Shown piece after piece: positions 8,910 through 17,518 of a stretch of 64,000 nt of DNA. Source of the stretch: Janthinobacterium sp. B9-8 (GTDB taxonomy: Bacteria; Pseudomonadota; Gammaproteobacteria; Burkholderiales; Chitinibacteraceae). Each line of letters opens with the position of its first letter. Position 1 is the first letter of the stretch. Under the pieces are notes generated by a model. The model saw only the letters and a list, made by a program, of their open reading frames with translations, searched no databases and was not told the DNA's origin. The position numbers and the translations under genes are program-made. Where the stretch lies: NCBI RefSeq assembly GCF_000969645.2, contig NZ_CP014222.1, positions 2,545,740 to 2,609,739 on the forward strand. The letters are read 5' to 3'.

Positions 8910-10172
8910 ATGCAATCCGCTCAACAAACCATTCTTCGCGATGCCATGCGTCTGCTCAACCTCACCCGTGATGCGCTCACCGAGCGTTTAGGCGTGAGCC
9001 GCCGCGCTTTAGATAGCTGGTTACTGCCCAATACTTCCAACGAACACCGCAGCATGCCCACCATTGTTGAGCGTTTTCTTGCGGAAATCCTCAGCCAGCA
9101 CACCCTAACCACACAGAGTGTAGATATGCCCCAAGCACATTGGGCACCTCACCTCCTCTCTGTAGAGCAATTTTCACGTGAATCGGTAGAAGAGCTATTT
9201 CGTATCGCCGATATCATGCAGCCTGTCGCCCGGAGGCAAAAAACCTGCCGTGTGCTCGAAGGAGCCGTGCTGGCCAATCTATTTTTTGAGGCCAGCACCC
9301 GTACCCGCATCAGCTTTGGCGCAGCATTCTGCCGCCTTGGTGGTTCGGTTTGCGATACCACCGGTTTTACTTTTTCATCGATGGCCAAGGGTGAATCAAT
9401 TTACGACACCAGCCGCGTCGTTAGCGGCTACGCCGATGTGATTGTGGTGCGCCACCCCGAGCAAGGCGCAGTAGCCGAATTCGCCCAGGCCAGTAATATC
9501 CCCATCATTAACGGCGGCGATGGCCCCGGCGAGCACCCCACTCAAGCGCTGCTTGACCTTTACACCATGGAGCGCGAATTTTCGCGCCTCAATAAGCTCA
9601 TTGATGGCAGCCACATTGCGCTAGTTGGCGATTTAAAACATGGCCGCGCTGCGCATTCACTGGCCAAGTTGCTTGGCCTCTACCAAGGGCTAAAAATCAC
9701 CCTACTCGCCCCTGCTGGCCTCGAAATGCCCAGCAGCATTCTGGATGCAGCCAGCCGCAATGGAAATGTGATTGAATGCACTGATAATCTGGTAGCAGGC
9801 TTGGCAGGCGCAGACGTCATCTACGCAACCCGTGTACAAAAAGAGCGTATGCAGGGTGAAGTAATGGAAGGCTACGGTGAAAACTTCCAGATTAATTTGC
9901 GTGCCGTTGATACCTTCTGCAAGCCCGATGTGATTGTGATGCACCCGCTGCCCAGAGACAGCCGCTCCGGTGCCAATGATCTCTCCACCGATTTAAACCA
10001 AGATCCAAGGCTGGCGATTTTCCGCCAGACCGACAATGGCGTGCCCATCCGCATGGCCATTTTTGCCAAGCTATTGGGCGTCGATCAATTAATACAACAC
10101 AGCTTGCGTGATATCAGCTGGCTACATCCGCAAAAACTAGGCCCCAATGATGCCTCGTTTGACGAGCTATAG
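8910..10172 (+). CDS. pyrB: Aspartate carbamoyltransferase with N-terminal HTH-like extension
   Basis: A 420-residue ATCase catalysing the first committed step of pyrimidine synthesis (carbamoyl phosphate plus aspartate). Catalytic motifs are complete: STRTRISF (129-136), a Lys160 loop (SSMAKGES), GEHPTQALLDLY (207-218), GDLKHGR (240-246) and HPLPR (345-349). The first ~75 residues are an extension absent from the ~310-residue E. coli chain. Residues 16-40 read as a helix-turn-helix (LNLTRDALTERLGVSRRALD). No pyrI or dihydroorotase gene is adjacent. AAGGTG precedes the start. The ATCase identity is secure; the role of the extension is unknown. Confidence 0.93.
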   Translation: MQSAQQTILRDAMRLLNLTRDALTERLGVSRRALDSWLLPNTSNEHRSMPTIVERFLAEILSQHTLTTQSVDMPQAHWAPHLLSVEQFSRESVEELFRIADIMQPVARRQKTCRVLEGAVLANLFFEASTRTRISFGAAFCRLGGSVCDTTGFTFSSMAKGESIYDTSRVVSGYADVIVVRHPEQGAVAEFAQASNIPIINGGDGPGEHPTQALLDLYTMEREFSRLNKLIDGSHIALVGDLKHGRAAHSLAKLLGLYQGLKITLLAPAGLEMPSSILDAASRNGNVIECTDNLVAGLAGADVIYATRVQKERMQGEVMEGYGENFQINLRAVDTFCKPDVIVMHPLPRDSRSGANDLSTDLNQDPRLAIFRQTDNGVPIRMAIFAKLLGVDQLIQHSLRDISWLHPQKLGPNDASFDEL

Positions 10173-10512
10173 CCCTACTCAAAAAGCGTCATCCCCGAGT
10201 ACTTCTTTCGGAAATCCAGCACCTCTGCTGGATCCCCGATAAGACCATTCGGGGCTGGCGGATAGATTATTTTGAGAAATAAACATCGACCAAGTCATAT
10301 AGAATGTGTAAGTCGTTTTTCTTGCGCACCGAGCCTCTGCGGGCAACAGCTGCGTCGTTGTACGCCCTATAAATATCGCCTCACTCCATGAGCAAACCTT
10401 AACTTAATGCCTACTTGTCCGTGCTACTCTCTGCGTGGGCACGGACGTGTCCCCCACCGTGTTGTGTTTTTCCGTAACGTAATTTCATTCAGTCATAAAC
10501 ACAGGATTTCCC
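10173..10512. other. 340-bp gap with dispersed-repeat fragments
   Basis: No gene is seen. At 10189-10256 is a GTCATCCCCGA-type repeat with the internal hairpin CCAGCA..TGCTGG; a relative occurs at 63435. At 10299-10332 is a segment ending TCGTTTTTCTTGCGCACCGA, which recurs near 26211-26245. The remainder carries no recognisable signal apart from CAGGA before the next start. Confidence 0.55.
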
Positions 10513-10827
10513 ATGCTTTTTGCCGATGTACTTGCCAGCCTGCCCACTATTGATCATTTATCCGCGCTTGAATTACTTGATGGCGAAACGGTGCTTGCAC
10601 TCATTGAAAATAAACCCGGCCAAGCAGGTAGCTTGCGCGTTTATCATGCCCTGTACCAAGAATTTGGTGCCATCAACCCCATTGCAGCAGCAAAAGGCAT
10701 CCGCCTTTATGCAGAGCATAGCCAAGATGCGCTGACCTTCCCCGGAAAGCACCCAAATATCGACCGTTTAATCGCTTTAGCGAACGATGGCCAGCCCTTA
10801 GCCGTAAGATTAATTGCCGCTTGTTGA
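10513..10827 (+). CDS. Small conserved protein, probably DUF2322 family
   Basis: A 104-residue soluble acidic protein without signal peptide or cysteines other than the last residue. Segments such as ENKPGQAGSLRVYHALYQEFG and GKHPNIDRLIAL resemble the DUF2322 family as I remember it; function unknown. CAGGA sits 8-9 bases before the ATG. It lies 52 bp before the transglycosylase gene in the same direction and could be co-transcribed with it. Confidence 0.6.
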   Translation: MLFADVLASLPTIDHLSALELLDGETVLALIENKPGQAGSLRVYHALYQEFGAINPIAAAKGIRLYAEHSQDALTFPGKHPNIDRLIALANDGQPLAVRLIAAC

Positions 10828-10879
10828 CCAATTCAAGCGATAAAGCTACATTCCAAGCTGATTAATCAGAAAAAATCCC

Positions 10880-11491
10880 ATGTTTAAGCGCTACTATTTT
10901 TTAATTAGCTTGGTTTTTTGCAGCTTTGCCTACGCGGGCGCGCAAAAAGAAGAGCAACTCTCCTCGAATGTGCAAACCTCGATGCAAAGATCGATTAATG
11001 ACGGGCAATCGCCCAGATTAGTCTTTGCAAGCCCAGCCGAGGGGGAAGTCTGGCTTGCGGCCATGTCGGCCCGCTTAGCCAAGCGCATTCCCGATGAATT
11101 TATCCGTCGCACCCTACTCACCGCCATTCATTACGAGGCCAGTCGCGCGGGTTTAGACCCGCAGCTCGTTTTGGGCTTGGTGCATGTGGAAAGCGGCTTT
11201 AATCGCTATGCATTATCGGTAGTGGGTGCAAGGGGCTTGATGCAGGTTATGCCTTTCTGGCAAAGATCGATTGGTAGCGGCACGCATAATTTATTCGATA
11301 TGAATACGAATTTGCGCTACGGCTGCACTATTTTGCGGCATTACCTTGATATAGAAAACGGCGATTACTTCCGTGCATTAGGCCGCTATAACGGCAGCCT
11401 TGGCCGTGCCGAATATCCTAATTTAGTCTACGGCGCATGGAAGAATTACTACGCTTATGCGGATTCGGGCACTAAGCTGGCTGAGAAATAA
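10880..11491 (+). CDS. Exported lytic transglycosylase (SLT domain)
   Basis: A 203-residue protein with a signal peptide (cleavage near residue 20, after AYAG) and a C-terminal SLT domain that cleaves peptidoglycan glycan strands. The catalytic Glu lies in GLVHVESGFNRYALS (about residue 98). It is followed by GARGLMQVMPFW, the NLRYGCTILRHYL helix and ALGRYNGSLGR, all standard SLT motifs. It is short and has no additional domain. A perfect hairpin terminator begins at its stop codon. Confidence 0.88.
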   Translation: MFKRYYFLISLVFCSFAYAGAQKEEQLSSNVQTSMQRSINDGQSPRLVFASPAEGEVWLAAMSARLAKRIPDEFIRRTLLTAIHYEASRAGLDPQLVLGLVHVESGFNRYALSVVGARGLMQVMPFWQRSIGSGTHNLFDMNTNLRYGCTILRHYLDIENGDYFRALGRYNGSLGRAEYPNLVYGAWKNYYAYADSGTKLAEK

Positions 11492-11521
11492 AACAATGCC
11501 GAGCATAGGCTCGGCATTGTT
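11492..11521. terminator. Bidirectional intrinsic terminator
   Basis: A 13-bp perfect stem (AACAATGCCGAGC / GCTCGGCATTGTT) around a 4-base loop. It sits between the stop codons of two convergent genes and has T or A runs on both sides, so it can serve both. Confidence 0.93.
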
Positions 11522-11525
11522 TTAC

Positions 11526-12212
11526 TTAAGTAGAATAAGGATGCCCGGGTAGTTGATCCATCTGCACCAAGCGAATAAAACCCATATCCATCTGAACCCA
11601 GCCGTATTCCATCCATACGCTCAGCTGTTTATTTACACTTTCACGGCTAGAGCCCACCATATTGGCCAGCTCTTGCTGAGTGAGTTTTAAATCAATCAGC
11701 ACGCCATTTTCATCTTTAATACCATGCTGCTTAGCCAGCTGCTTGAGCGTTTTACCAAGGCGCTGAGGCAAGTTCAAAAACAGCGTGTCTTGCAAAAAAT
11801 CATCCACATTACGCAGGCGCTGGCAAAGCGCAGAAATCATCTGATGCATTACCTTAGGGTGCTGCTCCAGATGCTGCATCACGCTATCGCGGCGTAAAAC
11901 CAGCAGCTCACAAGGCTCTAACGTTTCTACCGTGGCCGTGCGCAGGCCGCCATCCAGCATGGCGATTTCGCCAAACATTTCTCCGGCTTCCAGAATGCAA
12001 ATGGTTGCTTCTTTGCCTTCATCGCTGCTGCGCACCACTTTTAAACGACCATGCAAAACCGCAAACATCTCATCCCCCACCGAGCCCTGCACCACCACCA
12101 TTTGCTTAGCGCGCAAGCTGCGTAACTCAGTCTGAGTAGCCAGCTCAGTTAATTCTGCATAACTTAAATCGCAAAATAAACTGCTACCCGATAATAATTT
12201 AGCCTTATCCAT
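11526..12212 (-). CDS. Crp/Fnr-family transcriptional regulator
   Basis: A 228-residue regulator with an N-terminal cyclic-nucleotide-binding fold (GDEMFAVLHGRLKV, GEMFGEIAMLDGG at about 82-94) and a C-terminal winged helix (LTQQELANMVGSSRESVNKQLS near 177-198). It lacks the N-terminal Fe-S cysteine cluster of Fnr. The cAMP pocket is Crp-like but the Arg-Ser-Ala signature is not exact (GGLRTATVE), so the ligand is uncertain. It lies 36 bp downstream of xthA on the same strand and is probably co-transcribed with it. Confidence 0.85.
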   Translation of the reverse strand: MDKAKLLSGSSLFCDLSYAELTELATQTELRSLRAKQMVVVQGSVGDEMFAVLHGRLKVVRSSDEGKEATICILEAGEMFGEIAMLDGGLRTATVETLEPCELLVLRRDSVMQHLEQHPKVMHQMISALCQRLRNVDDFLQDTLFLNLPQRLGKTLKQLAKQHGIKDENGVLIDLKLTQQELANMVGSSRESVNKQLSVWMEYGWVQMDMGFIRLVQMDQLPGHPYST

Positions 12213-12248
12213 ACAGATTCTCTTTGGGGTTTATTTACTACATATAGC

Positions 12249-13019
12249 TTAAATCGACAGGCTGGCAATCACCGGCGTGTGATCAGACGGCCGCTCATTT
12301 TTTCTAGGCTCACGATCAATCACGCAAGCACTGCATAAAGGCACTAATTCTTTCGATAATAAAATATGATCTATTCGCATACCGGCGTTCTTTCTAAACC
12401 CAAAACCACGATAATCCCACCAAGAAAACGACTTCTCCGGCTGATCAAATAAACGATATGAGTCCGTTAAGCCTAAATCTAGTAAAGCCTGAAATGCATC
12501 GCGCTCTGGCTCTGAAACTAAAACCTGCCCTACCCATTTTGCCGGATCATGCACATCGATATCATGGGGAGCAATATTATAATCACCCAGCAAGGCTAAT
12601 TTTGAATGCACGGCCATTTCTGTTTTCAACCACGCCGTCATCGCAAGAAGCCAAGATAATTTATACGGGTATTTATCTGAATCTAATGATTGGCCATTAG
12701 GAATATAAGCACAAACAAGGCGTACCCCTTTTACCGTAGCGGCAATCAGGCGAACCTGATGATCGACAAAACCGGGGATATTCACCACCACATCGCTGAT
12801 TGCTTCCCGTGCAATAATCGCCACGCCGTTATACGTTTTTTGTCCGGCAAACACCACATGAAAACCCGCAGCCTCTATCACTGCCTGCGGGAAATTAACG
12901 TCTTCCATTTTTGTTTCTTGCAGGCAAAGCGCGGTGACTTCCGGATTAGCCGCCAACCACTCCAACACCTGCGGCAGCCGCACTTTAAGGCTATTCACAT
13001 TCCATGTAACAATTTGCAT
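12249..13019 (-). CDS. xthA: Exodeoxyribonuclease III
   Basis: A 256-residue Mg-dependent AP endonuclease/3'-5' exonuclease of base excision repair. Family motifs are in order: MQIVTWNVNSLKVRLP at the start, LCLQETKMED (catalytic Glu about residue 34), GDYNIAPHDIDVHDP (about 145-159), SWWDYRG, AGMRIDHILLS and PSDHTPVI with the terminal catalytic Asp-His. Length is normal. The 305-bp region upstream (13020-13324) contains its promoter and no further gene. Confidence 0.95.
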   Translation of the reverse strand: MQIVTWNVNSLKVRLPQVLEWLAANPEVTALCLQETKMEDVNFPQAVIEAAGFHVVFAGQKTYNGVAIIAREAISDVVVNIPGFVDHQVRLIAATVKGVRLVCAYIPNGQSLDSDKYPYKLSWLLAMTAWLKTEMAVHSKLALLGDYNIAPHDIDVHDPAKWVGQVLVSEPERDAFQALLDLGLTDSYRLFDQPEKSFSWWDYRGFGFRKNAGMRIDHILLSKELVPLCSACVIDREPRKNERPSDHTPVIASLSI

Positions 13020-13283
13020 AATGCGCTGTATTCCTTTGATTCAATCAACTTATGCGGCCATTCTAGCTAAACAAGCCCAGCTATTTAACTTTATTCTTGC
13101 ACAGAATCAAAATAGCCTCATTAAGCACATATTGTACTGAAGGTTTGCATCAGATAAATAGGGGCTCTAATGCCAACTATTACGCATTCATCATTAATGC
13201 CTCAGCCTCATCAAGACTAGTCAGTGTACGGGTCAAAAACGAAAAATAGATTAAACCACCCAATACCATGGCGCTATTTAGCA

Positions 13284-13309
13284 AAAAACCACCGTTTAAG
13301 GTGGTTTTT
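13284..13309 (-). terminator. Intrinsic terminator after the small orphan gene
   Basis: AAAAACCACC pairs with GGTGGTTTTT around a 6-base loop. It sits 16 bases past the stop of the minus-strand gene at 13325-13516, and the A-run reads as a T-run on the minus strand. The rest of 13020-13324 shows no feature. Confidence 0.85.
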
Positions 13310-13324
13310 AATACTGAGCAATCA

Positions 13325-13516
13325 CTATCGATGAGATAAATCCAGCGCCTGAAAAATAGCTAGAAATTGATGCTGCCCCACATGAAATTTGCAAAGAACC
13401 GGATTTTCCAGCTCGTCCGAGCTGCCTGGAAAGCCCTCAATCGTATAAGCGGTCTTGATGGTTCTGCCCTTGTCAGCGGCGTGGAATACTCTTTCCCCAA
13501 TATTAAATGACTCCAT
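13325..13516 (-). CDS. Small uncharacterised protein
   Basis: A 63-residue protein starting MESFNIGERVFHAADKGRTI. AAAGGA lies 9 bases upstream, supporting this start over an in-frame ATG six codons earlier. It has one Cys, no membrane segment and no family I recognise. A convincing terminator follows, which argues that it is a real transcription unit of its own. Function unknown. Confidence 0.6.
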   Translation of the reverse strand: MESFNIGERVFHAADKGRTIKTAYTIEGFPGSSDELENPVLCKFHVGQHQFLAIFQALDLSHR

Positions 13517-13709
13517 CTCACAAATTCCTTTCATTACAGTTTCAGGAGTAATCAGCTTATCCTCAATATATCTTTCTAGATAGCCTTATCCCCTTGACTG
13601 GAAACAAAGAAAGCGCAAACAAGCTCCAGCACGATAAACCACTCCGCCCCCTAGCAAGGCGCAATTTCACTGCTAAGATGACTTATCCTATTTTTATGCT
13701 GGGGCTGTT

Positions 13710-14186
13710 ATGTTGCGTTGCATCTTAAGTGGAACACTCATTCTACTGCTGGCCGCCTGTGCCTCTGGCCCCAACGAAGCGATTTCTAAACCACAGGCAG
13801 ATATTAAATTTGTGGATTACAAAGGTTTCGATCGGGATTTAATCAACTCACTGAATGCCCCCCTGCCTAAAATTCAGGTCGCATTTTATGAGCAAATCAC
13901 TCCTAATGCCCTGCCCGAACGCGTCCAGAAATGGATGGCCGCAGTAGAAGCCAACGGAGGTAAAGTAGATATCACCGTGCCAAAATCTAATTCAACAATT
14001 TCTGCCAAAAGCCCTCTACTTATTATTAGTGTGATTACCTCGCTTTGGTCGGCCAATAAAATGGTGCAAGAAGTCAGTGGCGAGGCACAATTTAATGCCG
14101 CCAGCCTCTACAACGCCGAAGTCATTTTAAAATACGATGAAAGCAATAAAATGGTGATTGATAAAATCATTTTCCATAAAAAATAA
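13710..14186 (+). CDS. Small lipoprotein of unknown function
   Basis: A 158-residue protein with a lipoprotein signal (LILLLAACASG, lipobox Cys17) and a soluble domain containing one hydrophobic stretch (SPLLIISVITSLWSA, about 105-119). No family recognised. It precedes the caspase/WD40 operon by 215 bp in the same direction. It may be functionally linked, but the gap makes co-transcription uncertain. Its C-terminus is basic (FHKK). Confidence 0.7.
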   Translation: MLRCILSGTLILLLAACASGPNEAISKPQADIKFVDYKGFDRDLINSLNAPLPKIQVAFYEQITPNALPERVQKWMAAVEANGGKVDITVPKSNSTISAKSPLLIISVITSLWSANKMVQEVSGEAQFNAASLYNAEVILKYDESNKMVIDKIIFHKK

Positions 14187-14401
14187 ACGCCCCCGACAAT
14201 TCAATAAGAGCCATGCCCACATCTGCATGGCCCGTAAAATAGCGCTGCCTGCCATATATCAACGAAATCCCCGCCTGCTTTTAACAATATGATCCAGCCC
14301 GCCTTTTCATCGCCAAGCACTGCATAAATTACCCGCCAAATTTTGAGCACTTCTATAGTGAGGGAAGTCGTTTTTAACGGCATCAAAGGCAGAAGTGCAG
14401 C

Positions 14402-17400
14402 ATGAAACGCTTTATTCTTCTCGCTCTTCTCTCCACATTCCCCGCATGGGCATGGGGTGAAAGTGTGCCGGTGCTGCGTTTAGATACGCCCCAGCACCAC
14501 GCCCCTATCCGCCGCATTGCCGTTGATGCCACAGAGCAATGGCTACTTACTGCGGGCGACGATAAAACAGCCCGCATCTGGCAGCTGCCTGCAGGTAACC
14601 CCGTTGGTGTATTGCGAGTGCCTGTTGGTACAGGCTTTGAAGGCCGGCTATATGCCTTAACGATCAGCCCGGATGGTAAAACAGTCGCCATCGCGGGGGA
14701 TACCGGCGCAGCCAATGGCCCGATGCGCGTGTGGTTTTTTGATCGCGCCAGCACCCGCCTCATTCGTACCACTCTGCTGGGCCCCGGTGAAATCAAGCAA
14801 TTGCGCTACTCACCTGACGGGCAAACGCTGGCCGCCTGCACAGCGACCACCCCTACTTTGTGGCTGATCTCTGCCCAAGGCAAAGTGCTGGCTAATCAGT
14901 CACTGCAAGGCAATTGCTATGGAATGGATTTTTCGCCGCAAGGATGGCTGGCGATCAGCGAATTCAATCGCAAACTATCGATCTGGCACTGGCGCAATGG
15001 CGAGCTTAAGCCATTAGCCGAAACACGCGATTTAGCAGGCGATTTACCCGTGAGTGTGGCTTTCTCTCCCGACGGGCAAAAGCTAGCCTTAGGCTATGTG
15101 GATATCCAAGCACCAGTGGACATCTGGGATAGCAGCCAGCTCAGCAATGGCCAACTCAAGCTGTTGCAACGCTTTAAAAATAACGATCTCAGCTTTGGTG
15201 CACTCAGTAATGTTGCTTGGTCATCCAACGGGCAAAACCTTGCAGCAGCGGGCAGCGCTTATCGAAAAGAGCCTAATTACGTACTACGTCGCTGGGACCT
15301 CGCCAATGGCCGCACCACCGATTTAGTCATCAATAGCAATACCGTGACGGCATTGCGCGCTTTGCCCGATGGCAGCCTGCTGTTTGCAGGATTTAATGGC
15401 CGCTGGGGCAGAGTTTTTAGCGATGAGCGTATAGAAACACAGCCACTGGCCATCGCCGATTTACGCGGCGCAGATCATCTACAAATAGCGAACGACGGCT
15501 TGGTGGTGCAATGGACTTACCAATACGGCGAGCAAACAGCTTGGTTTAATTTGCATGAACGGATTATCCGCATGGGCCGCGCGCCCAATAGCCTACAAAG
15601 CGCCTCAACACGCGGCTTTGGCTCTTGGGAGAATCACCGCCAGCCCGAGTTTGCAGGTAAATCGATCGCACTGGCTCCTGGCGAGTCCTCCCGCAGCGCG
15701 GCGCGGCTAGGCGATGATGGCCTGCTTGGCGCTGATTTTTTTATTCGCAGGTTAGATACCAACGGCCAGTTACGCTGGCAGATTCCCAGCGGTGGCGAAG
15801 CAAGGGCGATTGTGCCCACTGCCGATAATAAACGTTTTGTCTCTGCGCATAGCGATGGCACATTGCGCTGGTATCAGGCTTCGAACGGCCAACTTTTGCT
15901 CTCGCTCTTTTTGCACCCCGACGGCATACGCTGGGTAATGTGGACACCCCAAGGCTATTACGATGCCAGCCCCGGCAGCGATCAGCTATTGGGTTGGCAA
16001 ATTAACGGGGGGCCAGACAGCCAGCCCGATTTCTTCCCGGTAGGGAAATTTCGTAAAACTTATCACCGCCCCGATGTGATCGATGAATATCTTAATGGCT
16101 GGGATATTGATCTAGCCATTAAGGCCGCCAATAACGCCATTCTTGCCGAGCAGCTCAGCCCGCCCAAGCCTGCCCCTCTATCGATCAGCCAGATTTTACC
16201 GCCAGTGGTGGAGCTCATGTCCCCCGGAGAAATCACCACCGCCGCCGACCAGCTCGCCATTGATGTGGTAGTACGCAGCCCGGCGGATGCCAAAGCACAG
16301 GTTTTAAAAGTGCGGGTGAATGGCGTTGAATCAGATATCAAAAATCAGATTGATGCCAGCAAGCTTGCCAACGGCCAGCCCATGCGAATTAGCTTTCCTC
16401 TGCCTGCACAAGCCGCCAGCGTGACCATTATATCTGGCAGCCCCAATGGCTTTTCGCCCGTTGCCTTGCTGCGGGTTAACCGGCCTCCGCTTCCGCAGCC
16501 TACGCCCACGACTATCCCCGTGCCCGCAGCCACGCCCATGCCCAGCAAACTGCCTGTACCGGTAGCCGCAACGCCGGCCCCCACGCCAAGCAAAATAATA
16601 AACCCGCCCATCATTACACCCGTCCCCAGCAAGGTGATCGCCCCTGCGCCCGCTATCCCTACTCCGACTAAAGTAGCGATCGCTACACCAGCCCCTGTGC
16701 CAAGCAAGATCACCACAGCAAGCCCTGCTCCCTTGGTATTAAAACCATCCCTTCCTGGCAAACCCAAGCTTTTTGTACTGGCCGTGGGGGTCAGCAAATA
16801 TGCTAATCCAGACTACGATTTAGGCTTGGCAGAAAAAGATGCCCGCGACTTTAGTCGCAGTATGGAAGCACAGCGCAAGGGATCGCTCTATGGTGAGGTG
16901 TCTACTTTATTGCTCACCGATAGCAAGGCTACCCGCAGCCAAATACTGGAAGGGCTGAAATGGCTGCAAAGCAATGTCAGCAATAAAGATACTGCCGTGC
17001 TGTTTTTAGCCGGGCATGGCGTTACCCGCAAAGACCGGCGCTATTTCTTTTTACCGCACGATGTAGACACCAAGCGCCTTGATGAAACCGCCGTCGCCAA
17101 CGAGCAATTTACCGAGTTTATTGCCCAGACCAAGGGGCAGCGCATTTTCTTTATCGATACCTGCCATGCGGGGAACGCCTTGGGCGGGCGGCGTTTTAGC
17201 CATGATATCGGCCAGATCGTGAATGACTTATCGTCAGATGAAAACGGCGTGGTGGTGTTTTCGTCCAGCACCGGCAAGCAGCTTTCGCAAGAGAACCGCG
17301 ATTGGGGCAATGGCGCTTTTACCAAAGTTTTGGTGCAAGGCATCAATGGTGCAGCCGATTTTCGTAAAACCGGCTGGGTAACACAAAAAGGGCTGGATTT

Positions 17401-17518
17401 TTACTTGTCGTCCGAAGTGCCCCAGCTCACCAAGGGCGAGCAAACGCCCTTTACCATTATTCCGTTTGGCATCCCGGATTTTCCGATTACGGAACGCATT
17501 AAAGGAGTATCAAAATGA
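14402..17518 (+). CDS. Exported WD40-repeat / caspase-like (C14) protein
   Basis: A 1038-residue protein. A signal peptide (about residues 1-19, ending AWAWG) is followed by WD40-like repeats to about residue 530, for example TAGDDKTARIW, SPDGQTLAACT and FSPDGQKLALGY. A domain of about 560-690 follows, then a Pro/Ala/Thr linker (about 694-785) with repeated PxPSK units. The caspase-fold domain spans about 786-1035. The catalytic dyad is present: His872 (LAGHG) and Cys921 (DTCHAG). The stop overlaps the next start by four bases. The family is bacterial orthocaspases. Export to the periplasm is inferred from the signal peptide. Substrate unknown. Confidence 0.88.
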   Translation: MKRFILLALLSTFPAWAWGESVPVLRLDTPQHHAPIRRIAVDATEQWLLTAGDDKTARIWQLPAGNPVGVLRVPVGTGFEGRLYALTISPDGKTVAIAGDTGAANGPMRVWFFDRASTRLIRTTLLGPGEIKQLRYSPDGQTLAACTATTPTLWLISAQGKVLANQSLQGNCYGMDFSPQGWLAISEFNRKLSIWHWRNGELKPLAETRDLAGDLPVSVAFSPDGQKLALGYVDIQAPVDIWDSSQLSNGQLKLLQRFKNNDLSFGALSNVAWSSNGQNLAAAGSAYRKEPNYVLRRWDLANGRTTDLVINSNTVTALRALPDGSLLFAGFNGRWGRVFSDERIETQPLAIADLRGADHLQIANDGLVVQWTYQYGEQTAWFNLHERIIRMGRAPNSLQSASTRGFGSWENHRQPEFAGKSIALAPGESSRSAARLGDDGLLGADFFIRRLDTNGQLRWQIPSGGEARAIVPTADNKRFVSAHSDGTLRWYQASNGQLLLSLFLHPDGIRWVMWTPQGYYDASPGSDQLLGWQINGGPDSQPDFFPVGKFRKTYHRPDVIDEYLNGWDIDLAIKAANNAILAEQLSPPKPAPLSISQILPPVVELMSPGEITTAADQLAIDVVVRSPADAKAQVLKVRVNGVESDIKNQIDASKLANGQPMRISFPLPAQAASVTIISGSPNGFSPVALLRVNRPPLPQPTPTTIPVPAATPMPSKLPVPVAATPAPTPSKIINPPIITPVPSKVIAPAPAIPTPTKVAIATPAPVPSKITTASPAPLVLKPSLPGKPKLFVLAVGVSKYANPDYDLGLAEKDARDFSRSMEAQRKGSLYGEVSTLLLTDSKATRSQILEGLKWLQSNVSNKDTAVLFLAGHGVTRKDRRYFFLPHDVDTKRLDETAVANEQFTEFIAQTKGQRIFFIDTCHAGNALGGRRFSHDIGQIVNDLSSDENGVVVFSSSTGKQLSQENRDWGNGAFTKVLVQGINGAADFRKTGWVTQKGLDFYLSSEVPQLTKGEQTPFTIIPFGIPDFPITERIKGVSK

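Noticed and set aside
12690..13070. Open frame antisense to xthA
   Set aside because: xthA is complete with all catalytic motifs; the antisense frame has no support.
16345..16797. Gly-rich open frame antisense to the Pro-rich linker of the WD40/caspase gene
   Set aside because: It is an artefact of the repetitive Pro/Ala/Thr codons on the other strand.
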